Assembly: GCA_949427775.1 (NCBI GenBank)
Contig: CASQEL010000166.1
Span: 1-5,287, forward strand
Direction of reading: 5' to 3'
Length of the DNA: 5,287 bases
Origin: an uncultured Desulfovibrionaceae bacterium
GTDB taxonomy: Bacteria > Desulfobacterota > Desulfovibrionia > Desulfovibrionales > Desulfovibrionaceae
Part shown: piece after piece, positions 1 through 5,287 of the stretch
Numbering within the stretch: position 1 is the first letter of the stretch
Layout of the letters: each line of letters starts with the position of its first letter
Translations under genes and position numbers: made by a program
Notes under the pieces: model-generated
The model's input: the letters and a program-made list of their open reading frames with translations, nothing else
The model's database searches: none
Told to the model about the DNA's origin: nothing

Positions 1-3000
1 ACGAACCGCTCGCCGCTCTGGACGACGCTCCCCGGCCCTTCTTCGACTATTTCCGCCAGCGTTTCGCGCAGGTGACCAATCCGCCCATCGATCCGCTGCG
101 CGAAGAGCTTTCCATGTCGCTCATGAGTTATGTGGGGCCGGAAGGCAATCTGCTCGCCCGTGAACCGGAAGCCCTGTTCCGCCTGCGTCTGCCCCATCCT
201 TTCCTTCAGCGCGAAGACATGCTCCGCCTGCGCCTGGCACGACATGACAAACTGCGCCCCGTCCGGCTTGATGCGGTGTGGCGTCTGCCCGCCCCCGGTT
301 CCGACGCGGGAGAAGCCCTGCGCGACGGCTTGGAAACGCTGTTCCGCACGGCCGAAGAAGCTCTCGATCAGGGGGCGACCCTGCTCATCCTCAGCGATAC
401 GGAGAGCGACGGGGGCAATCTGCTTCCCATTCCTTCCCTGCTTGCCGCCTCAGCCCTGCATACTCATCTTGTCCGTGTGCACAAGCGCCATCTGTGCGGC
501 ATCATTTCGGAAAACAGCGATGCCTGGGAATCTGTGCACATGGCTCAGCTCATGGCCTGCGGCGCGGACGCCGTCTGCCCGTGGGGAGCGCTGGATGATG
601 CCGAAAAACTGGGCGCGGAGGGCGGGCTCAGCCGCGAGGAAGCCCGCTCCACGTACATCACCGCGCTGCGCAAGGGGCTGCTCAAGGCCATGGCCCGATT
701 GGGCATTTCCACGCTGCGGAGCTTCCGGGGCGGCCATTTCTTTGAATGCGTCGGCCTGAACGAGGATTTTGCCGAAAACTGCCTTGCGGGCATGCCGGTA
801 CGCCTCGGCTCCGCCCTGCCGGGCAGGGGACTCGGCCTGCGCGAGTTCGCCGCCGAAGCCGCCGCCTTGCAGGCCATGGAGCAGGAAGAACCGTCCGAAA
901 CCCGCTTCTGGAACAGGGAAAGCGTCACGCTGCTGCAACGGGCCGTGGGATTTTCCCGCGCGGGAGCAGGGGAGGATGCCCCCGCCGATCCCGCCGCCTT
1001 TGCCGGATTTGCCGCGCTGGCGGATGCGGAACGTCCCGCCTTCACCCCGCGCGCCTGTCTGCGTCTGGTCCAGGCGAAACATCCCCTGCCGCTGAAAGGG
1101 GTGGAGAGCGCCGAAGCCATCATGACCCGTTTTGTGGGCGCGGCCATGTCGCTCGGAGCGATCAGCGCCGAGGCGCATATCTGCGTGGCGCGCGCCTGCA
1201 ACGCCGCCGGAGCGCGCTCCAACAGCGGAGAAGGCGGCGAGGACGAGACGCGCGGAGCGAATGAGGCGGGCGGCGACAGTCGTTCCCGCATCCGTCAGGT
1301 GGCCTCGGGACGCTTCGGCGTGACGCTGGACTATCTGGTCAATGCGGATGAAATCCAGATCAAGATCGCCCAGGGGGCAAAGCCCGGCGAAGGCGGTCAG
1401 CTCCCCGCGGCCAAGGTCACGAAGGAAGTGGCCGCACTGCGCCGCACCATGCCCGGCGTCACCCTTGTCTCTCCTCCGCCGCATCATGACATCTATTCCA
1501 TTGAGGATCTGGCCCAGCTCATCCACGATCTGCGTCGGGTCAGCCCCTCCTCGCGCATTTCGGTCAAGCTTGCCGCGGAAAGCGGCGTGGGCGCCGTGGC
1601 CGTGGGCGTGGCAAAGGCGGGAGCCGACGGCATTCTCATTTCCGGTCACGACGGCGGTACCGGAGCCGCCCCGCTTTCCGCCATACGCCACTGCGGATCA
1701 CCGTGGGAACTCGGTCTGGCGGAGGCGCACCGCGCGCTCGTTGCGAGCGGTCTGCGCGACAGAGTCCGGCTTCAGACTGACGGCGGCCTGCGCAGCGGAC
1801 GCGACATCGTCATCGCGGCGATTCTTGGCGCGGACGAATTCGGATTCGGCACCGCTCTGCTGGTGAGCTGCGGCTGCGTCATGTGCCGCAGATGCCATGA
1901 AGGCCGCTGCCCGGCAGGCATTGCCACGCAGGACGAAACGTTCCGCCGCCGCTTCGCGGGCGGACCGGCGCAGGTGCAAAACTTTCTGCGTCTTGTGGCG
2001 GAAGACGCGCGCCGCCATCTGGCTGCCCTCGGACTGCCTGATCTGAAAGCGGCGCGGGATCGCCTTGATCTGCTGAAGCCTGCCCCGGCCACGGGCAAGC
2101 GCGCTCTGCTGGACTGGACGGAACTGCTCGACGCTCCGCTGCCCGCCGCTCCGGAAGCCGACGGCAGCGACAGGGCCTTCACCCCCACGCCGCTGGAACA
2201 GGCCATGCTTGACGCCGGTCGGGACGCGCTGGAAGGCGGCCCGTCCCGCCGGGTTTTTTCCGCCGCGGTGTGCAATTCGGATCGCTCGGTGGGAGCGCTG
2301 CTTTCCGGCGATCTGGTCCGCCGTCACGGTATCCGCCGTCTGAAAGAGGCGGCGGCGCACGGCCCCTTCTTCCGCGCGCTGCTGCGCGGTTCCGCGGGCC
2401 AGAGCCTCGGAGCCTTTCTTGCCCCCGGCGTGGAAATCACCGTGGAAGGCGACGCCAACGACTATGCCGGAAAAGGACTGTGCGGAGGCCGCCTGATCAT
2501 CCGGCCCGCCGATCCGGACGCTTCTTCCGGGCTGGAATCCGATCAGGCCATAACCGGCAACGTGGCTCTGTACGGCGCCACCGGCGGCGAAGCCTACTTC
2601 CGGGGCCGCGCGGGCGAACGTTTCGCGGTGCGCAACAGCGGCGCGCTGTGCGTGGCGGAAGGCGCGGGCGATCACGCCTGCGAATACATGACAGGGGGCG
2701 TCGTGGTGGTGCTGGGAAGCTGCGGCTACAACTTCGCGGCGGGCATGAGCGGCGGCGTGGCCTTCGTCTATGATCGGGACGAACGCTTTCAGAACCGCTG
2801 CAACACCGACAGCGTGGATCTGGAATCCGTCTGGACCGAGGCCGACAAGCGGTTGCTGCGCAGCCTGCTGGAAAACCATGTCCGCCATACCGGAAGCCCC
2901 CGGGCCGAAGCCTTGCTTGCCGACTGGGAAGCGGAACTCCCGCTTTTCGTCAAGGTCATGCCGCTGGAAGCGCGCGCCGCTCTTGCGCGCCGGCACGGCA

Positions 3001-3050
3001 GCCAGCGGCATGACGGAGATGTGGCTCCAGCCACCGAAGACGTGCTGTAA
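1..3050 (+). CDS. gltB: Glutamate synthase large (alpha) subunit, 5'-truncated by window edge
   Basis: This subunit of cytoplasmic glutamate synthase (GOGAT) takes ammonia from glutamine and makes L-glutamate from 2-oxoglutarate at an FMN site. The frame is open to the left edge (first full codon at 3), and the residues before GTG 72 already match GltB (FDYFRQRFAQVTNPPID), so the true start lies outside. About 1015 residues are visible; full GltB is roughly 1500, so the N-terminal glutamine amidotransferase domain with its catalytic Cys is missing here. Numbering from codon 3, the central domain spans about 1-300. The FMN/synthase domain follows, with NSGEGGED (407-414), KPGEGGQLP (460-468), PPPHHD (491-496), GHDGGTGA (548-555) and QTDGG (591-595). 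The iron-sulfur cysteines are 625, 631 and 636, with extra cysteines at 623 and 628. The GXGXG beta-helix domain runs from about 749 (NSDRSVGA, GDANDYAGKG, EYMTGG). The C-terminus ends in the usual FVKVMP region. The central domain is divergent. The NAD(P)H-oxidising partner GltD is not in the window. Confidence 0.96.
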   Translation, partial: EPLAALDDAPRPFFDYFRQRFAQVTNPPIDPLREELSMSLMSYVGPEGNLLAREPEALFRLRLPHPFLQREDMLRLRLARHDKLRPVRLDAVWRLPAPGSDAGEALRDGLETLFRTAEEALDQGATLLILSDTESDGGNLLPIPSLLAASALHTHLVRVHKRHLCGIISENSDAWESVHMAQLMACGADAVCPWGALDDAEKLGAEGGLSREEARSTYITALRKGLLKAMARLGISTLRSFRGGHFFECVGLNEDFAENCLAGMPVRLGSALPGRGLGLREFAAEAAALQAMEQEEPSETRFWNRESVTLLQRAVGFSRAGAGEDAPADPAAFAGFAALADAERPAFTPRACLRLVQAKHPLPLKGVESAEAIMTRFVGAAMSLGAISAEAHICVARACNAAGARSNSGEGGEDETRGANEAGGDSRSRIRQVASGRFGVTLDYLVNADEIQIKIAQGAKPGEGGQLPAAKVTKEVAALRRTMPGVTLVSPPPHHDIYSIEDLAQLIHDLRRVSPSSRISVKLAAESGVGAVAVGVAKAGADGILISGHDGGTGAAPLSAIRHCGSPWELGLAEAHRALVASGLRDRVRLQTDGGLRSGRDIVIAAILGADEFGFGTALLVSCGCVMCRRCHEGRCPAGIATQDETFRRRFAGGPAQVQNFLRLVAEDARRHLAALGLPDLKAARDRLDLLKPAPATGKRALLDWTELLDAPLPAAPEADGSDRAFTPTPLEQAMLDAGRDALEGGPSRRVFSAAVCNSDRSVGALLSGDLVRRHGIRRLKEAAAHGPFFRALLRGSAGQSLGAFLAPGVEITVEGDANDYAGKGLCGGRLIIRPADPDASSGLESDQAITGNVALYGATGGEAYFRGRAGERFAVRNSGALCVAEGAGDHACEYMTGGVVVVLGSCGYNFAAGMSGGVAFVYDRDERFQNRCNTDSVDLESVWTEADKRLLRSLLENHVRHTGSPRAEALLADWEAELPLFVKVMPLEARAALARRHGSQRHDGDVAPATEDVL

Positions 3051-3073
3051 TCGCCGCCCCGAACCAAACCAAC

Positions 3074-3077
3074 GGAA
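3074..3077 (+). promoter_or_regulatory. Weak ribosome binding site of dapF
   Basis: GGAA ends 8 bases before the ATG at 3086 and 11 before the alternative ATG at 3089. It is a poor match to the Shine-Dalgarno consensus, but it is the only purine-rich match at a suitable distance in the 35-base gap after gltB. The spacing favours the first ATG. Translation may also depend on ribosomes arriving from gltB. Confidence 0.4.
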
Positions 3078-3085
3078 CGCGAACC

Positions 3086-3931
3086 ATGATGCACTTCGTC
3101 AAAATGCACGGCCTCGGCAACGACTATGTCTACATGGACGGCTTCTCCACAGCCCTGCCCGCCGGAGACGCCGCGCTGAAGCGGCTGGCCGTCGCGGTCA
3201 GCGACCGTCATCGCGGCATCGGATCTGATGGCCTCATTCTCATTCTGCCCTCTTCCGTCGCGGACATCAGAATGCGCATGTTCAACAGCGACGGCAGCGA
3301 ATCGGAAATGTGCGGCAACGGCATACGTTGCGTGGGGCGCTATGCTCTGACGCGCGGGCTGATCTCCCGGTCCGATCCGTCCGTGGAAACCGGGGCGGGT
3401 ATACGGCGGCTTGAAATTGCGGCAAACGCGCACATGATCACGGTGGATATGGGCGAACCGGAATGGCTCCCCGCGAAAATTCCCCTGAACCGCCGTCTTG
3501 CGGATGGAGAGGATTTCATCCGCCGTCCCCTGCGCGTGGACGGCAGAAGCTGGGAGGTGACCTGTCTCTCCGTGGGCAATCCCCACGCCGTGCTTTTTCT
3601 GCCCGATGTGGCCGGGCTTGACCTTGAACGCCTTGGCCCGCTTTTTGAGCATCACCCCCTGTTCCCGCGCCGGGTCAATACCGAATTCATTCATGTACGC
3701 TCCCCGGAATCACTGGACATGCGCGTATGGGAGCGGGGAGCGGGTGAAACCCGGGCCTGCGGCACCGGAGCCTGCGCGGCGGCGGTGGCCGCCATGCGCT
3801 GCGGACTTGCCGCCCGCAAGGTGCGCATGAATCTGCCCGGCGGCCCGCTGGATATCGAATGGCGCGCCGACAATCACATCTTCATGACCGGCGAGGCCGT
3901 CACCGTGTTTGAAGGCGACTGGCCGGAGTAA
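3086..3931 (+). CDS. dapF: Diaminopimelate epimerase
   Basis: This cytoplasmic, PLP-independent epimerase interconverts LL- and meso-diaminopimelate, giving meso-DAP for peptidoglycan cross-links and for lysine. The 281-residue product has the normal length for DapF and shows the two-lobed layout with one catalytic cysteine per lobe. These are Cys76 in MFNSDGSESEMCGNGIRC and Cys225 in ERGAGETRACGTGAC, the thiol acid/base pair of the family. Other family motifs are KMHGLGNDY near the N-terminus, RHRGIGSDG (41-49), GNPHAVLF (164-171) and NTEFIHV (198-204). Two ATG codons stand in tandem (3086 and 3089). The first is chosen on spacing to the weak ribosome binding site, but the second is possible and changes the protein by one residue. 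The gene begins 35 bases after gltB and ends 33 bases before dapL, with no terminator on either side. It acts on the product of the next gene. No catalytic residue appears to be missing. Confidence 0.97.
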   Translation: MMHFVKMHGLGNDYVYMDGFSTALPAGDAALKRLAVAVSDRHRGIGSDGLILILPSSVADIRMRMFNSDGSESEMCGNGIRCVGRYALTRGLISRSDPSVETGAGIRRLEIAANAHMITVDMGEPEWLPAKIPLNRRLADGEDFIRRPLRVDGRSWEVTCLSVGNPHAVLFLPDVAGLDLERLGPLFEHHPLFPRRVNTEFIHVRSPESLDMRVWERGAGETRACGTGACAAAVAAMRCGLAARKVRMNLPGGPLDIEWRADNHIFMTGEAVTVFEGDWPE

Positions 3932-3953
3932 CCGCACCATACCGCATTGAAAC

Positions 3954-3958
3954 AAGGA
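3954..3958 (+). promoter_or_regulatory. Ribosome binding site of dapL
   Basis: AAGGA stands 6 bases before the ATG at 3965. It decides the start of dapL: the longer reading from TTG 3947 would place this site inside the coding region and add six residues not expected of the family. Confidence 0.75.
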
Positions 3959-3964
3959 TTTCAC

Positions 3965-5191
3965 ATGCTGCGCATCAATCCCCATTATGCCCTTATGGGC
4001 AAGTCCTATCTGTTCGCGGAAATTGCCCGCCGGGTTGCGGCATTCCGCAACGCTCACCCCGGCACAGACGTCATCAGTATGGGTATCGGCGATGTGACAC
4101 AGCCGCTCGTTCCTTCCGTCATCCGGGCGCTGCACGCCGCCGTGGACGACATGGGCCGTCCGGACGGCTTTCGCGGCTACGGCCCGGAACAGGGATACGC
4201 CTTTCTGCGCGAAGCGATAGCGCTGGAATACGCCGGGCGCGGCGTAAGCATAAGCCCGGACGACATTTTCATCAGCGACGGCGCAAAGTGCGATCTCGGC
4301 AACTTTCAGGAGTTGTTCGCCACGGACGTGAACATAGCCGTCACCGACCCCGTGTATCCGGTCTATGTGGATTCCAACTGCATGGCGGGCCGTGGAGGAA
4401 CATGGACGGAGCACGGCTGGAGCGGCATCCGCTACCTGCCCTGCACGGCGGAAAACAGCTTTACGCCCGTGCCTCCCGAAAAAGCGCCGGACGCGCTCTA
4501 TCTCTGTTCGCCCAACAACCCCACCGGAACCGCGCTGGATCGCGCAAGTCTGAGCGAATGGGTACGGTACGCCCGGAGCAGCGGCATGCTGATCCTGTTC
4601 GACGCCGCCTACGAATGCTTCATCGACGATGCGGAAGGGGATATACCGCACAGCATTTATGAAATCCCCGGTGCGAATGAGGTGGCCGTGGAATTCCGCA
4701 GCTTTTCCAAAAGCGCGGGCTTTACCGGGCTGCGTTGCGCCTGCGCCGTGGTTCCCGCCGGACTGAAGGCGGGGGGAAAAGGCCGACTCCACGACTTGTG
4801 GGCCCGCCGCCAGACCACAAAATACAACGGCTGCCCCTATATTGTGCAAAAGGCGGCGGAAGCGGCCTGTTCGCCGGAAGGACGGGCGGAAACAGCGGCT
4901 GTGGTGAACATATACCGGAACAACGCGGCGCTGATGCGCGGCGCGCTGAACGATCTGGGGCTGACGGTATACGGCGGCGTCCACGCCCCTTACTTGTGGG
5001 TGCGCACGCCGCGCGGCATGAATTCATGGGATTTCTTTCAGTTTCTGCTGGATCGCGCGGCCGTGGCGTGCACGCCCGGATCGGGCTTCGGCCCGTCCGG
5101 CGAAGGGTATGCCCGTCTGACGGCCTTCTCTTCTCCCGCCGATACCCGTGAAGCCATGACGCGCCTGACAAACGCTCTGAAACAGGCCTGA
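3965..5191 (+). CDS. dapL: LL-diaminopimelate aminotransferase
   Basis: This PLP-dependent class I/II aminotransferase (EC 2.6.1.83) converts tetrahydrodipicolinate and L-glutamate to LL-diaminopimelate and 2-oxoglutarate in one step, bypassing the succinylase and acetylase branches of lysine synthesis. The ATG at 3965 gives 408 residues, the usual DapL length, and the N-terminus INPHYALMGKSYLFAEIARR matches the family opening. Visible features are GIGDVTQPL (40-48), FRGYGPEQGY (69-78), a hallmark of bacterial/plant DapL, SDGAKCD (104-110), DPVYPVYVD (128-136), SPNNPTG (182-188) and FDAAYE (212-217), whose Asp213 should contact the PLP ring nitrogen and Tyr216 its phenol oxygen. SFSKSAGFTGLR (246-257) carries the Schiff-base Lys249, and Arg384 in GYARLTAF is the expected carboxylate-binding arginine. 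The sequence resembles the bacterial/plant DapL class more than the archaeal one. It is the last gene before the hairpin at 5239, and its product feeds the upstream dapF. A generic aspartate aminotransferase is unlikely given the FRGYGPEQGY motif and the dapF neighbour. Confidence 0.95.
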   Translation: MLRINPHYALMGKSYLFAEIARRVAAFRNAHPGTDVISMGIGDVTQPLVPSVIRALHAAVDDMGRPDGFRGYGPEQGYAFLREAIALEYAGRGVSISPDDIFISDGAKCDLGNFQELFATDVNIAVTDPVYPVYVDSNCMAGRGGTWTEHGWSGIRYLPCTAENSFTPVPPEKAPDALYLCSPNNPTGTALDRASLSEWVRYARSSGMLILFDAAYECFIDDAEGDIPHSIYEIPGANEVAVEFRSFSKSAGFTGLRCACAVVPAGLKAGGKGRLHDLWARRQTTKYNGCPYIVQKAAEAACSPEGRAETAAVVNIYRNNAALMRGALNDLGLTVYGGVHAPYLWVRTPRGMNSWDFFQFLLDRAAVACTPGSGFGPSGEGYARLTAFSSPADTREAMTRLTNALKQA

Positions 5192-5238
5192 TCCTTGCCC
5201 GTTCCTGACCCTGGAAAAAGAAGGAAAAGAAGCATGGT

Positions 5239-5286
5239 GTGGGGGAGGAAGGAAACTTCTTGGAAGAAGTTTCCTTCCTCCCCCAC
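5239..5286 (+). terminator. Long perfect hairpin, probable transcription terminator of the gltB-dapF-dapL unit
   Basis: Bases 5239-5261 pair perfectly with 5264-5286: 23 base pairs around a GG loop (in practice the innermost pairs probably open to a four-base or larger loop). A T-G wobble at 5238/5287 could extend the stem. The 5' arm is mostly purine, starting GTGGGGGAGG, and the 3' arm mostly pyrimidine. It begins 47 bases after the dapL stop codon. Position and stability suggest an intrinsic terminator, but the window ends right after the stem, so a T tract on the + strand cannot be seen. Upstream, 5213-5232 is an unbroken 20-base purine run. Read on the - strand it gives a T-rich stretch six bases beyond the stem, so the hairpin might also stop transcription arriving from the right. 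It could instead be one copy of a dispersed intergenic hairpin family. Confidence 0.65.
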
Positions 5287-5287
5287 G

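Noticed and set aside
72..74. GTG at 72 as the start of gltB
   Set aside because: The same frame is open to the left edge and already encodes GltB-like sequence before this codon. Starting here would also leave out the amidotransferase domain, so the gene is cut by the window rather than short.
130..1866. Overlapping + strand open frames within gltB, with Arg/Pro/Cys-rich translations
   Set aside because: They are out-of-frame readings of a strongly supported gene in GC-rich DNA, with no family motif.
3051..3085. Possible promoter or terminator between gltB and dapF, or between dapF and dapL (3932-3964)
   Set aside because: Both gaps are short and show no inverted repeat, T tract or convincing -35/-10 pair.
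3947..3964. Upstream TTG start for dapL, giving 414 residues
   Set aside because: The AAGGA site at 3954-3958 is correctly placed for ATG 3965, and the family N-terminus begins there. The TTG has no good ribosome binding site.
450..4984. Four long antisense open frames (450-1691, 1698-3011, 2789-3694, 3710-4984), nearly tiling the - strand
   Set aside because: Each is in codon register with the sense gene it mainly overlaps (gltB, gltB, dapF, dapL). In that register a stop needs a sense TTA, CTA or TCA codon, which GC-rich genes avoid; for example, the frame at 1698 ends on a TCA serine codon of gltB. The translations are low-complexity Arg/Ala/Gly-rich and match no family I recognise.
5038..5286. 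Small - strand open frame across the end of dapL and the hairpin
   Set aside because: Half of it is antisense to the conserved dapL C-terminus and the rest reads through the inverted repeat; no family motif is recognisable.

Overview
The window holds three genes in a row on the + strand, ending in a strong hairpin. They are the 3' two-thirds of gltB (glutamate synthase large subunit, cut by the left edge), dapF (diaminopimelate epimerase) and dapL (LL-diaminopimelate aminotransferase). Gaps between genes are 35 and 33 bases and contain no terminator or clear promoter, so the three look like one transcription unit. The hairpin at 5239-5286 lies about 50 bases after dapL and probably ends it. 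No mobile element, CRISPR array, tRNA or rRNA is visible.

The DNA is GC-rich with strong G/C preference at third codon positions. A GC-rich Gram-negative with the DapL lysine route, a divergent GltB and a long purine/pyrimidine hairpin terminator fits an anaerobic sulfate- or sulfite-reducing bacterium of the Desulfovibrio/Bilophila type. This is an inference from style and gene content; no taxonomic marker is present.

The genes make biochemical sense together. Glutamate synthase makes L-glutamate from glutamine and 2-oxoglutarate. DapL uses L-glutamate to aminate tetrahydrodipicolinate directly to LL-diaminopimelate, releasing 2-oxoglutarate. DapF then epimerises LL- to meso-diaminopimelate for peptidoglycan and lysine. 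The last two genes are thus consecutive pathway steps (in reverse gene order), and the first supplies the amino donor and reuses the 2-oxoglutarate.

The window is mostly core metabolism and I see no convincing new system. The points most worth a second look are a cysteine-enriched iron-sulfur loop in GltB, the nitrogen-assimilation/DAP gene grouping, and the 23-bp perfect hairpin at the right edge.
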